Position numbers and translations under genes: made by a program. Positions 8,262 through 17,204 of a stretch of DNA of 64,000 nucleotides are shown piece after piece (position 1 is the stretch's first letter; each line of letters starts with the position of its first letter). The notes under the pieces are model-generated. The model saw nothing but the letters and a program-made list of their open reading frames with translations. It did not search any database and was not told the origin of the DNA. This DNA comes from JBOICV01 sp050740255 (GTDB lineage Bacteria > Pseudomonadota > Gammaproteobacteria > Nevskiales > JBOICV01), in assembly GCA_050740255.1 (NCBI GenBank), contig JBOICV010000141.1, positions 1 through 64,000 of the forward strand, in the 5' to 3' direction.

Positions 8262-9173
8262 ATGACCAAGCGCGATTTTCTGACCTTGCTCGACTGCACA
8301 CCGGTGGAGCTGAAAGCGCTTATCGCGCGCGCGATCGAGCTTAAGGCATTGCAGAAGCGCGGCGAGCTATACGAGCCGCTGAAGAACAAAACGCTGGCCA
8401 TGATTTTCGAGAAGAGCTCGACTCGCACCCGCGTCAGCTTCGAGGTCGCCATGGCGCAATTCGGCGGCCACGCGCTGTTTCTGTCGCCGCGTGACACCCA
8501 GCTCGGACGCGGCGAACCGGTGGCGGATACCGCGCGCGTGCTCGGCCGCATGGTGGATGCCATCATGGTGCGCAACCACTCCCATGCCGTACAGGTGGAG
8601 CTGGCCCAGCATTCCGCCGTGCCGGTGATCAATGGCCTCTCCGAGCTACATCATCCCTGCCAGGTGCTGGCCGACATGCAGACCTGGTATGAACACCGCG
8701 GCGACATGGCCGGCAAGACTGTGGCCTGGATTGGCGATGGCAACAATATGTGTCACTCCTACATCCAGGGCACTGCCCTATTCGGCTACAAACTCAGAAT
8801 CGCGAGCCCCAAGGCTTACCAGTCCGACTCAGGCATTCTCAAGTCGGCCCAAGGCCAAGCCGTACTCGCGGAATCACCGCAGGACGCCGCACGCGGCGCC
8901 GATCTAATCGTGACCGACGTCTGGGCCAGCATGGGCGACGAAGGCGAGCAGCAGAAACGCGCCGAAGCCTTCCTTGCGTATCAGGTGAACGCGAGCCTGT
9001 TCAAGCTCGCCGCCAAAGACGCCGTGTTCATGCACTGCCTGCCCGCGCATCGCGGTGAAGAGGTCAGCGCCGAAGTTATTGACGGCTCGCGAAGTATCGT
9101 CTGGGATGAGGCCGAAAACCGGCTGTATGCGCAAAAAGCCCTGCTGGAATTTCTTTTAACAAGAAGCCATTAG
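8262..9173 (+). CDS. argF: Ornithine carbamoyltransferase
   Basis: Transfers the carbamoyl group to ornithine to give citrulline, in the cytosol. All hallmarks are present in a standard 303-residue protein: the carbamoyl-phosphate loop SSTRTR, HHPCQVLAD, and the ornithine loop HCLPAHRGEE. The start ATG follows the argD stop by one base, so argD and argF are co-transcribed and probably coupled. No clear ArgR operator was found upstream of argD. Confidence 0.96.
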   Translation: MTKRDFLTLLDCTPVELKALIARAIELKALQKRGELYEPLKNKTLAMIFEKSSTRTRVSFEVAMAQFGGHALFLSPRDTQLGRGEPVADTARVLGRMVDAIMVRNHSHAVQVELAQHSAVPVINGLSELHHPCQVLADMQTWYEHRGDMAGKTVAWIGDGNNMCHSYIQGTALFGYKLRIASPKAYQSDSGILKSAQGQAVLAESPQDAARGADLIVTDVWASMGDEGEQQKRAEAFLAYQVNASLFKLAAKDAVFMHCLPAHRGEEVSAEVIDGSRSIVWDEAENRLYAQKALLEFLLTRSH

Positions 9174-9236
9174 CCCTGTCTTTGCATCCCCTTTCAGATA
9201 ATATTGGGGATTAGGGGAGTGACTAACGGGGGAGGT

Positions 9237-12206
9237 ATGCAATCCGGACCTAGGACCCTGGCGCGATTGTTTGCGCTTGGATTGTTTGTGGCATTTTCAA
9301 CTTCTCTCGCCAACAAACCCCCGACTCTCGCATTGAGCTATGAAGGCTTGGCGCGGACAGCCGACACCAGAGCCGCCCTCGCGGACGTTCATGGGCCAGG
9401 CGTGGGCGCAAAGAACGGGGAGCTGAAAAAAATCGGGTACGACCTGGCGCTTGTATATCGGGAATACCTGTCGTTCAGGAAGTCGGGCAAGAAAGGTAGG
9501 TTCTCAACCAGTGCAGCGGCAACGGTTAATTCGGCAAAAGCAGCACCACTGGTATTGATCAATGCGATCGCGATCAGTAACGCCCTTCAACTCCTGACAG
9601 ATCTGCAGGCGCTGGGCCTTGAACACGGCGAATCTTTCGGTCTGCATGTCTCGGGATGGCTGCCCATTGAGAATCTGGCGCGAGCCGCAACTCTTGAGAG
9701 CCTGCGTTATATGCGGCCCAGCAGGCCAGTGAAACGTGTTGGGTTAACCACCAGTCAGGGCGATTTCGCTCAACGTTCCAATCTCGTCAGGCCTCCCACC
9801 AATCCCTCTGGACCAACAGGCATGGGGATTGCAGTTGGAACACTGTCCGACAGCTTTAACTGCCAGGGTGGAGCCGCGTCAAACGTGGCTTCTGGGGATT
9901 TGCCCGCGGGTATCGTCGTACTTGAGGAAGAGATGGGCTGCGGCTCCGCTTCGGATGAAGGGCGCGCGATGATGCAGATCATCGCAGACGTCGCCCCGGG
10001 AGCTTCTCAGCTTTTCCATTCTGCATTCAACGGCGAAGCTAGCTTCGCGAGCGGCATCATAGAGCTGGCAAATGCCGGCGCCGACGTCATTGTGGATGAC
10101 ATTGGATATGGAACCGTTCCAATGTTTCAGGATGGCATCATTGCTCAAGCGGTCAATACCGTGGCCGCCAATGGAGTGGTGTATTTCTCCGCTGCCGCCA
10201 ATAGTGGGCGGCTTTCATACGAGAGCGTCTTCAGAGCGTCGAGTACTCCTGGCCCAAGCGGAAAACCACTGCACGATTTCGATCCCGCGACAGGGACGAC
10301 CGTGCTGCAAGCTATTACCATACCGTCCGGCGTTGCGCTCGCCCTTGCGTTTCAATGGGATGAGCCTTCTGGATCTCTCGGAGGGCCGGGAGCAACGAAC
10401 GACGTAGATATCTTTCTTCTCGATCCATCCGCCACATCTATCGTCGCCGGCAGCGCTGATGACAACCTGGCGACCGGCGATCCAATTGAGTTTTTCGGCT
10501 TTGAAAATACAGGGCCCACCGCGCAGTTTTTTCTCGCCATCGAGCTTTTCACCGGTGGCGCACCCGGATTGATGAAATACGTGGTTTTCAATGGCGCACC
10601 GGTATCCATTGACGCTTTCAATACTGCCAGCGGCACCAGCTTTGGCCATCCCAACGCCGGCGGGGCAGTGGCAGTCGGTGCGGCTGCTTTTTTTTCCACT
10701 CCTGCGTGCGGAGTTTCACCACCACAACTGGAAGATTTCTCATCTGCGGGAGGGACACCTATCCTTTTCGCGAACAACGGTACCCGCTTGGGTGCCCCTA
10801 TAGTGAGGCAGAAGCCGGAGATCGTTGCTCCAGACGCGGGCAATACAACTTTCTTTGGCGAGCTTGTTCCGAGTTTGGGGTCGGGTAGCTGTCAGGACAT
10901 TGACGGCTTTCCAAATTTTTTTGGTACATCTGCGGCCGCACCGCATGCAGCGGGAGTGGCGGCACTGATGCTCGAGGCCAACGGAAGTTTGTCTCCGGCC
11001 GCTTTGACCACAGCTTTAGAGAATACCGCCGTAAACATGGGACCACCTGGTTTCGACTTTGACAGCGGCTTTGGATTGATCCAGGCAGACGCCGCGGTTG
11101 CCGCCGTGACCGTGCCGGACGGAACGCCCGACCAATTCACATTCGCTGATCAGGACGACGTACCGCTCAACTCCTTGATTGTTTCCAATACGGTAACGAT
11201 CACTAATATCAATACGCCCGTCACGATCAGTGTCGCCGGCGGCGAGTACAGCATCGGTTGTGGAGCAATGTTTACCGCTACTGCCGGAACGATCAACAAC
11301 AACCAAGCGGTGTGCGTGCGGCATACTTCTGCGGCCACGAACGACACTGACACCAATACCACGTTAACCGTAGGCGGGATTTCCGACATCTTCACTAGCA
11401 CCACAATCGGCTCAGGGCCCGACAGCACACCCAATCAATTTAACTTTACGGATCAGACGGGTGTTGCGCGCAACACCAGCATCGTTTCTGCTCCTATTAC
11501 AGTCACGGGCATCAATATGCCGGCGACAGTGACGGTTACCGGCGGCGAATACAGCGTAGGCTGCACAGCGACATTTACCGCTGCTTCGGGGTCGGCGAAT
11601 GTCGGTGAGACCATTTGTGTCAGGCACACTTCCTCGACATCCTTCTCGACTGCGGTAAATACCGTGCTGACGGTGGGCGGCGTGAGCGATACGTTTACGA
11701 GTACGACCGAGGCGCTGGATGAGCAACCCGACCCCTTTACTTTCACGCCTCAGACCAACGTAGCCTTGAATACGGTCGTAACCTCGAACACAGTGACTAT
11801 TACCGGGATTAGCGGCCCGGTTCCCATCACAGTAACCGGCGGCGCATACAGCATCGGCTGCGGCGCCGTTTTCACCGCAGCAGATGGGTCTATCGCGGCT
11901 GGAGAGACGGTTTGTGTCCGCCACACTAGTGCCAGCACCGGCAGCACCACCGTCGGTACGACGCTGAGCGTCGGCGGGATTGCGGGCATATTCACCAGCA
12001 CAACCCTGCCCACCGGCGGCCCGGTGATTCCGGATGACGACGATGACAACGAGAGTCCGGGCAGTGCTTTCCGCGGCGAAAGTGGCGGCGGCTGCACAGT
12101 GGCGCATAAACCCCAGGACCTGAACCCGTTATGGTTGCTCATGCTAATCGCAGCCGCAGCGCGAATCCGCGGTCGTAGAACTCACTCGATGCGCGTTACT
12201 GCGTAA
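9237..12206 (+). CDS. Secreted S8/S53-like serine peptidase with three C-terminal repeats and a C-terminal anchor
   Basis: A secreted, probably surface-anchored protease of about 990 residues. A signal peptide (LARLFALGLFVAFSTSLA) is followed by a variable region and a subtilase fold: VGTLSDSF supplies Asp, and GTSAAAPHAAG supplies the nucleophile Ser. Where subtilisins have catalytic His, this protein has SDEGRAM, so the triad reads Asp-Glu-Ser as in the S53-like (sedolisin-like) subgroup. After the peptidase come three tandem repeats of about 99 residues (11124-11425, 11426-11722, 11723-12013) with shared P-x-x-F-x-F, GGEYSIGC and CVRHTS motifs. The C-terminus is SGGGCT, then a hydrophobic helix, then R-x-R-G-R-R, the layout of MYXO/JDVT-CTERM-type sorting tags. 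The ATG at 9237 directly abuts GGGGGAGGT; an upstream in-frame GTG at 9219 is an alternative start. Confidence 0.82.
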   Translation: MQSGPRTLARLFALGLFVAFSTSLANKPPTLALSYEGLARTADTRAALADVHGPGVGAKNGELKKIGYDLALVYREYLSFRKSGKKGRFSTSAAATVNSAKAAPLVLINAIAISNALQLLTDLQALGLEHGESFGLHVSGWLPIENLARAATLESLRYMRPSRPVKRVGLTTSQGDFAQRSNLVRPPTNPSGPTGMGIAVGTLSDSFNCQGGAASNVASGDLPAGIVVLEEEMGCGSASDEGRAMMQIIADVAPGASQLFHSAFNGEASFASGIIELANAGADVIVDDIGYGTVPMFQDGIIAQAVNTVAANGVVYFSAAANSGRLSYESVFRASSTPGPSGKPLHDFDPATGTTVLQAITIPSGVALALAFQWDEPSGSLGGPGATNDVDIFLLDPSATSIVAGSADDNLATGDPIEFFGFENTGPTAQFFLAIELFTGGAPGLMKYVVFNGAPVSIDAFNTASGTSFGHPNAGGAVAVGAAAFFSTPACGVSPPQLEDFSSAGGTPILFANNGTRLGAPIVRQKPEIVAPDAGNTTFFGELVPSLGSGSCQDIDGFPNFFGTSAAAPHAAGVAALMLEANGSLSPAALTTALENTAVNMGPPGFDFDSGFGLIQADAAVAAVTVPDGTPDQFTFADQDDVPLNSLIVSNTVTITNINTPVTISVAGGEYSIGCGAMFTATAGTINNNQAVCVRHTSAATNDTDTNTTLTVGGISDIFTSTTIGSGPDSTPNQFNFTDQTGVARNTSIVSAPITVTGINMPATVTVTGGEYSVGCTATFTAASGSANVGETICVRHTSSTSFSTAVNTVLTVGGVSDTFTSTTEALDEQPDPFTFTPQTNVALNTVVTSNTVTITGISGPVPITVTGGAYSIGCGAVFTAADGSIAAGETVCVRHTSASTGSTTVGTTLSVGGIAGIFTSTTLPTGGPVIPDDDDDNESPGSAFRGESGGGCTVAHKPQDLNPLWLLMLIAAAARIRGRRTHSMRVTA

Positions 12207-12221
12207 CCAGCCGCAAGCTAG

Positions 12222-12366
12222 CGTAGTATCGCAATTTGCCGTCACACCGGCCCTTCGACCGGCTCAGGATAAACTCCGGCCGGTGTCCATGCGCTTGAAA
12301 AGACTGGATTCCGGCTTTCGCCGGAATGACGAACTCTGGAATCAGGCGACGAACTGAGACACCACC
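12222..12366. repeat. Compound palindromic repeat, copy A
   Basis: A repeat unit bounded by inverted ends reading roughly GGTAGTGTCTCAATTTGCCG and containing two inner hairpins, one built on ACACCGG...CCGGTGT and one on ATTCCGG...CCGGAAT. Copies B and C are at 25350-25472 and 55749-55870. In this copy the first hairpin is interrupted by about 30 extra bases resembling a CCCTTCGACCGGCTCAGGAT repeat. It lies between the convergent peptidase and AstE-like genes. Confidence 0.75.
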
Positions 12367-12370
12367 GAAG

Positions 12371-13363
12371 CTAGCTTGCAGTTGCTGCGACCCGCGCGAT
12401 GTGAAATACCGCGTCGCCCTCGCTGGTCGGCGGCAAGCTTTGGCGGCCGATCACCAGGCCGTCACAAGGTGACACGATCGGGGATTCGTTGATTCCAAAC
12501 GGGTCGGCGATAATTCCCAGAACCTGACCAAACTTCACCCGCTGACCGAGCCTGGCGCGGATGCGCAGAATGCCGCTGGCCGGCGCCCGCACCCAGGTAC
12601 TGGCGCGCGCAATGAGCGGGTTAACCAGCTTCACCCGGCGGCGCGAGGGTGGCAGCATCTCTAGCACGGTCATCACGTTGACCACGCCCTGCACGCCGAT
12701 GCGGATGCAGTCCTCATCGAAGCGCAGCGCCTCGCCGGATTCGTAAAGCAGAACCGGGATATGGTTCTTGCTGGTAAACTCCCGCAGCGAGCCTGGGCGC
12801 GGCGACGAATTCAACACCACCGACACACCAAAGGCACGCGCCATTTTCAGCGTCTGCGGGTTATCCAGATCGGCACGAATCTGCGGCAGATTCGGCCGGT
12901 GCAGCGCACCGGTGTGCAGATCAATGCCGAAATCGGCGCGGCCGACGATTTCCTTCAAGAACGTGTGCGCGATACGCGCCGCCAGTGAGCCGCTTTCGCT
13001 GCCGGGAAAGCTACGGTTAAGGTCGCGTCGATCCGGCAGATAGCGCGACTGATTGAGAAACGCCAGCACGTTGACGATCGGCACCGCAATCAGGGTGCCG
13101 CGCAACTTGCCAAGCGCCGGCAGCTTGAGCACACGGCGCACGATTTCCACGCCGTTCAGTTCGTCACCGTGTAGCGCGGCGTTGATGAATAGCGCTGGCC
13201 CGGGTTCGCGGCCGCGCACCACCTGCACCGGCATGGTGAGTGGGGTGTGTGTGTAAAGCTGGGCGATGGGGAGATCAACGATCGCGCGCTGGCCGCGAGC
13301 GATGCGCGTACTACCGATCTGGAAATCGTCCTTCGGTTTCATCAGGACTTTGCGCTGGATCAT
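12371..13363 (-). CDS. Succinylglutamate desuccinylase/aspartoacylase family protein
   Basis: A zinc carboxypeptidase-fold hydrolase of 330 residues. The zinc ligands are visible in ALHGDELNG and in IDLHTG, with R-D-L-N-R-S-F-P-G between them. The C-terminal third is the beta-barrel extension with S-P-C-D-G-L-V-I-G, as in AstE-like proteins found next to rimK. Such proteins are thought to cleave an amide bond; the true substrate is unknown. It lies downstream of rimB and rimK on the same strand and probably belongs to the same operon, which suggests a role linked to ATP-grasp-made glutamyl or amide conjugates. ATG at 13363 or 13342 is possible. Confidence 0.85.
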   Translation of the reverse strand: MIQRKVLMKPKDDFQIGSTRIARGQRAIVDLPIAQLYTHTPLTMPVQVVRGREPGPALFINAALHGDELNGVEIVRRVLKLPALGKLRGTLIAVPIVNVLAFLNQSRYLPDRRDLNRSFPGSESGSLAARIAHTFLKEIVGRADFGIDLHTGALHRPNLPQIRADLDNPQTLKMARAFGVSVVLNSSPRPGSLREFTSKNHIPVLLYESGEALRFDEDCIRIGVQGVVNVMTVLEMLPPSRRRVKLVNPLIARASTWVRAPASGILRIRARLGQRVKFGQVLGIIADPFGINESPIVSPCDGLVIGRQSLPPTSEGDAVFHIARVAATAS

Positions 13364-13505
13364 TGGCGCGCCGTGCCACTCGTGCTTCGCACTCGCGGGC
13401 CGGTTCTAAGCTCGCACGTCCTGCGCTCGCTAAGAACCCCCGGCCCTCGGCTCCTGCCTCGGGCGTTCGCACACGCACGAAGCAGTGCTTCGTAAACGCG
13501 TGCGC
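13364..13505. repeat. Hairpin-rich spacer between rimK and the AstE-like gene
   Basis: No gene. The stretch holds several inverted pairs: GGGCCGGTTCTA with CTAAGAACCCCCGGCCC (imperfect), and the perfect palindrome ACGAAGCAGTGCTTCGT at 13477-13493. It looks like an intergenic palindromic repeat; it could also weaken or process the operon mRNA. Confidence 0.45.
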
Positions 13506-14411
13506 TCACCCCTTCCCTCGCGTTGCGGTTCGGCCGTGCTCGGCATTTTCCTCGATGAACGCGACAATCATGCCGGCGATATCCTTACCCGTAGTCGCCT
13601 CTATACCCTCCAGTCCGGGCGAGGAATTGACCTCGATGACCAACGCGCCGTGCCGGGAACGCAGCAAATCCACACCGGCGACATTCAGGCCAAGGATGTT
13701 CGCTGCCCGCACCGCGGTAGAACGCTCCTCGGGCGTGATTTTGACCGTAACAGCTTTTGCGCCGCGATGCAGATTGGAACGGAATTCGCCTTCCCTGGCC
13801 TGACGTTTCATCGCTGCAACCACTTTGTCGCCGACTACGAAGCAGCGGATATCCGCGCCCTCCGCTTCCTTGATGTATTCCTGCACCAGAAAGTGGGCAT
13901 CGAGTCCGCGGAAGGCCTCGATCACGCTGCCGGCAGCCTTGCTGGTTTCTGCCAGCACGACGCCGACACCCTGAGTGCCCTCATTGAGCTTGATCACCAG
14001 CGGCGCTCCGCCGACCAACTGGATCAAATCCTGCGTGTCGTCCGGGGAGTGGGCGTAACCGGTGGCCGGCAGGCCGATACCCTTGCGCGATAAAAGTTGC
14101 AAGGAGCGCAGCTTGTCGCGCGCGCGCGCAATGGCGACCGATTCGTTGAGCGAATACACGCCCATCATCTCGAACTGGCGTACCACCGCGGTACCGTAGT
14201 CCGTCACCGATGCGCCGATACGCGGCACGATCGCGTCGAATCCTTCGAGCCGCTTGCCCTTGTAATGAATTTCCGGTTTGTGCGGCAGGATGTTCATGTA
14301 ACAGCGCAGCACGTCAACCACTTGCGCTTCGTGGCCGCGCTTGTGGCAGGCTTCAATCAGCCGGCGCGTCGAATACAGCTTGCGGTTACGGGAGAGGATG
14401 CCGATTTTCAC
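13506..14411 (-). CDS. rimK: RimK-type ATP-grasp ligase (ribosomal S6 glutamylation)
   Basis: The 301-residue protein carries the RimK ATP-grasp pattern: N-terminal KIGILSRNRKLYSTRRL, PRIGAS, the P-loop-like KLNEGTQGVGV, LVQEYIKEAEGADIR and the metal-binding E-V-N-S-S-P-G-L-E-G-I-E. RimK adds glutamates to the C-terminus of ribosomal protein S6 and can make poly-alpha-glutamate. The GTG start overlaps the rimB stop (GTGA), giving translational coupling to the protease partner, as in the Pseudomonas rim operon. Confidence 0.93.
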   Translation of the reverse strand: MKIGILSRNRKLYSTRRLIEACHKRGHEAQVVDVLRCYMNILPHKPEIHYKGKRLEGFDAIVPRIGASVTDYGTAVVRQFEMMGVYSLNESVAIARARDKLRSLQLLSRKGIGLPATGYAHSPDDTQDLIQLVGGAPLVIKLNEGTQGVGVVLAETSKAAGSVIEAFRGLDAHFLVQEYIKEAEGADIRCFVVGDKVVAAMKRQAREGEFRSNLHRGAKAVTVKITPEERSTAVRAANILGLNVAGVDLLRSRHGALVIEVNSSPGLEGIEATTGKDIAGMIVAFIEENAEHGRTATRGKG

Positions 14412-14872
14412 GCTGGGTCCGGGCGCGGTTTCCTGGGCGGCCGACCCAGCAAGTAGGACGCGGCCGGGTCAACAATCAGACGATCCATCATAGCAGTCCG
14501 CCCCAGTAGCATGCGAAACAGCATGCTTTCACGATCGGTCAGCGTGATCTCGATCGGCCAGCGCTGCGTGCCGACCTGCACCGGTGTCTGAATCACGAAG
14601 CGTCGCTCGCGCCGGCCCCCGGAATCCGTCACCCAACGCTCGTCAGTCACGTCCGCTTCGCACTCCACCACCCGCGCCGAGCGCTGTAGCGGATGCAGGG
14701 AAAAGCGCACCCGTTGCCGATCGTCCTGGCGGAAAGCTTCGACGCGAAACGCATGCAGCGCCGAGGTGCGGGCGCCGCTGTCTATTTTCGCCTTGATCCG
14801 GACAATGCCGAGCTCGGGCAGGCTTAGCCATTCGCGCCAGCCAATGAGCAGCTTGTCCTGCATTTCCAGCAT
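14408..14872 (-). CDS. rimB: RimB-like retropepsin-type protease (COG4067)
   Basis: A small 154-residue protein of the ATP-dependent zinc protease/RimB family. The aspartic-protease-like motif is KAKIDSGARTSALHA near residue 30, and the C-terminal half has the conserved I-E-I-T-L-T-D-R-E-S-M-L-F-R-M-L-L-G-R pattern. RimB modulates or reverses RimK glutamylation. First gene of a rimB-rimK-AstE-like operon, divergent from nadC across 106 bp. Confidence 0.9.
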   Translation of the reverse strand: MLEMQDKLLIGWREWLSLPELGIVRIKAKIDSGARTSALHAFRVEAFRQDDRQRVRFSLHPLQRSARVVECEADVTDERWVTDSGGRRERRFVIQTPVQVGTQRWPIEITLTDRESMLFRMLLGRTAMMDRLIVDPAASYLLGRPPRKPRPDPA

Positions 14873-14978
14873 CTAGAACCCTGTTGCGTGGTGGATACGT
14901 GGGCAAATCATATGTAAAACGACCCCAATACCTTACACTGTGCGCCTGGAAAATCGAGAGCCCAACAAGCTTCAGACC

Positions 14979-15863
14979 ATGCACGCTGTGGCACAAGAAC
15001 TGAACAGCCCGACTCTGCCAGCCGATATTTCCGAGACCGTGGCGCGGGCGCTGGCCGAGGACGTCGGCACCGGCGATCTCACCGCCGGTCTGATAACTCC
15101 TGGTCGCCGCGCGCGCGCGATCCTGACCACCCGGGAACCCGCCGTCATCTGCGGCACCGCATGGTTTGACGAAGTATTCCGCCAGCTCGACAGTTCGGTG
15201 CATATTGACTGGCGGGTGCGGGACGGCGACGGCATCCGGCCGGAGCAGGAACTCTGCGCCATCAGCGGCCCGGCCCGGGCCATCCTGACCGGTGAGCGCG
15301 TCGCACTCAACTTCCTGCAAATGCTGTCGGGTGTGGCCACACAAACCCGGCGGCTGGCGGAGCGCATAAAAGGCACCAAGGCCAAGATTCTGGACACGCG
15401 CAAGACCCTGCCCGGTCTGCGCGCGGCGCAAAAGTACGCCGTGGTGGTCGGCGGCGGCGTGAACCACCGCTTCGGTCTGTATGACGCGATACTGATCAAG
15501 GAAAATCACATCATGGCCACCGGCGGCATTACCACTGCCGTCAAGGCCGCTTTGGAAAACAGCGCTAAGGTACCGGTGATTGTTGAAGTGGAGAATCTTG
15601 CCGAGGTGGAAGAAGCCTTCGCCGCCGGCGCCCAGTGGTTGCTGCTCGACAACTTTCCGGCTCACAACCTGGTGCGCGCCGCACAAATCGCGCAGCAGCG
15701 CCGGCGCATCAATCTCGGTCCCAGCCTGCTTGAAGCCTCTGGCAACATAACGATGGTGAATATCCGCGGCATTGCCGACAGCGGTGTGGACTATATCTCC
15801 GTCGGCAGCCTGACGAAGAACATCACCGCGGTGGATTTGTCGCTACGCTTTCAGCCGGAGTAA
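14979..15863 (+). CDS. nadC: Nicotinate-nucleotide pyrophosphorylase (quinolinate phosphoribosyltransferase)
   Basis: De novo NAD synthesis: quinolinate plus PRPP to nicotinate mononucleotide. The 294-residue protein has LAEDVGTGDLT at the start, the ERVALNFLQ helix, the DTRKTLPGLRAAQKYAV loop and the substrate-binding N-H-R-F-G-L-Y-D-A-I-L-I-K-E-N-H block. The ATG at 14979 fits the family start; a GTG at 14940 gives a 13-residue extension with no obvious ribosome site. Confidence 0.95.
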   Translation: MHAVAQELNSPTLPADISETVARALAEDVGTGDLTAGLITPGRRARAILTTREPAVICGTAWFDEVFRQLDSSVHIDWRVRDGDGIRPEQELCAISGPARAILTGERVALNFLQMLSGVATQTRRLAERIKGTKAKILDTRKTLPGLRAAQKYAVVVGGGVNHRFGLYDAILIKENHIMATGGITTAVKAALENSAKVPVIVEVENLAEVEEAFAAGAQWLLLDNFPAHNLVRAAQIAQQRRRINLGPSLLEASGNITMVNIRGIADSGVDYISVGSLTKNITAVDLSLRFQPE

Positions 15864-15871
15864 GTGTTCGT

Positions 15872-15954
15872 CCGTTCGCCCTGAGGTATCGAAGGGTTTC
15901 AAGAACGGGCGACGCACCTCTTAGCATCGCCCTTCGATACCTCAGGGCGAACGG
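15872..15954. repeat. 25-bp perfect inverted repeat between convergent nadC and metC
   Basis: CCGTTCGCCCTGAGGTATCG... at 15872-15896 is exactly repeated in inverse orientation at 15930-15954 with a 33-bp loop. It fills the gap between nadC and metC, so its transcript would form a long hairpin from either strand and could act as a bidirectional terminator or mRNA stabiliser. The same 25-mer occurs once more at 35781-35805, showing it is a dispersed repeat. Confidence 0.8.
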
Positions 15955-15961
15955 CGTTAGG

Positions 15962-17149
15962 TCAAGTCTTTCGCAGACGTTCGAAACCCAGCTCGAAATC
16001 CGCGATTAAATCCTGGGGGTCTTCAAGTCCGGCGTGAATCCGCAGCGTCGGGCCACTTTGCCACCGCGTCGCGCTACGCACTTCGGCCGGATGCGTAGGC
16101 AATATCAAACTCTCATACCCGCCCCAGCTATAACCGAGGCCGAACAGCTTCAAACCATCAAGCATGGCGGTCACCGTCACCTCACTCACCGTCGGCTTAA
16201 GCACGACACCGAACAAGCCGCTGGCGCCTTCGAAATCCCGCCGCCACAGCGTGTGACCTGGATCGTCAGCTAGGGCAGGACAAAGAATGCGCTCAACTTC
16301 CGGTTGCGTTTGCAACCAGCGCGCAAGCTTTAGCGCGTTGTCGCCGTGCGCCCGCAAGCGCAGGGCCAGCGTCCGCAGGCCTCGCAGGCCAAGATAGACA
16401 TCGTCGGGCCCGGCGCACTGCCCCAGTGCAATCGCGGTGCGCTTTACCGGCAGATAGCACCGCTCGTTGCATACCAGGCTGCCGAGCATTGCGTCGGCAT
16501 GACCGACCACATACTTGGTCGCCGCGTAGATCGCGATGTCCACGCCATGCGCCAAGGCCTGAAAATACAGCGGCGTGGCCCAGGTGTTGTCCATCAGCAC
16601 GACCAGTTCGCGCTGGTGTACGGCTGCGGCCAGCGCGGGTACGTCGCTGACCTCAAATGTCAGCGAGCCGGGCGACTCCAGAAAGAGTGCGCGGGTGTTC
16701 GGGCGGATGAGCGCGCTTAAACCTTCCGCGCCGATAAGTGGATCGAAATAAGTGGTTTCAATACCCAGTGTTTTCAGCAAACCATCGCACAGTTTGCGGG
16801 TCGGTGCGTAAACGTTGTCTGCAACCAGCACATGCTCACCCGCTTTCAGCACACTCAGCAGCGCCACACTGATGGCTGCGAGCCCGGAACTCGTGGTTAC
16901 CGCGCCGTGCCCGCCCTCCAGTTCGGTCATCGCTTCTTCAAAAGCGAAATGGGTAGGCGTGCCGTAGCGGCCGTAGTACATGCCCTTAATTGGATTGGCG
17001 CTGGCTTCTTTCAGCGCGGCGATACTCTCGAACAGAACCGTGGAAGCACGGTAGACGGGTGGGTTGACGATGCCGTGTTGCAGCTTTGGATTGCGACCGC
17101 TATGGGTCACTAGCGTTGCAGCTTGTTTTCTACCTCGCTTTTGCACCAT
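15962..17149 (-). CDS. metC: Cystathionine beta-lyase
   Basis: Cys/Met metabolism PLP enzyme of 395 residues. Recognised from MYYGRYGTPTHFAFEEAM, the SSGLAAI loop, LMDNTWATPLYF and the PLP lysine in YAATKYVVGHADAM. The Y-G-R-x-G-T-P-T signature and the C-terminal SWGGYESL support beta-lyase (cystathionine to homocysteine, pyruvate and ammonia) over gamma-synthase. Single gene on this strand; a hairpin lies just upstream at 17163-17199. Confidence 0.9.
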   Translation of the reverse strand: MVQKRGRKQAATLVTHSGRNPKLQHGIVNPPVYRASTVLFESIAALKEASANPIKGMYYGRYGTPTHFAFEEAMTELEGGHGAVTTSSGLAAISVALLSVLKAGEHVLVADNVYAPTRKLCDGLLKTLGIETTYFDPLIGAEGLSALIRPNTRALFLESPGSLTFEVSDVPALAAAVHQRELVVLMDNTWATPLYFQALAHGVDIAIYAATKYVVGHADAMLGSLVCNERCYLPVKRTAIALGQCAGPDDVYLGLRGLRTLALRLRAHGDNALKLARWLQTQPEVERILCPALADDPGHTLWRRDFEGASGLFGVVLKPTVSEVTVTAMLDGLKLFGLGYSWGGYESLILPTHPAEVRSATRWQSGPTLRIHAGLEDPQDLIADFELGFERLRKT

Positions 17150-17162
17150 TCGCTAACGCCGT

Positions 17163-17199
17163 GGTTCAGGCGCCGCAAGTCGCCTGCAGCGCCTGAACC
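17163..17199. terminator. Hairpin between the 17205 gene and metC
   Basis: The inverted repeat GGTTCAGGCGC (17163-17173) / GCGCCTGAACC (17189-17199) has a 15-bp loop. It lies just after the stop of the upstream gene on the minus strand and 13 bp before metC. There is no T-run, so it could be a weak terminator, an mRNA-stabilising hairpin or part of the metC leader. Confidence 0.4.
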
Positions 17200-17204
17200 A
17201 TTTG

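Noticed and set aside
11124..12013. Regular repeats considered as a CRISPR array
   Set aside because: Period is about 297 bp, in frame, and encodes a protein repeat; no spacer structure.
17163..17199. SAM or other riboswitch upstream of metC
   Set aside because: Only a short single hairpin is present; no conserved riboswitch core is visible in the 55-bp gap.
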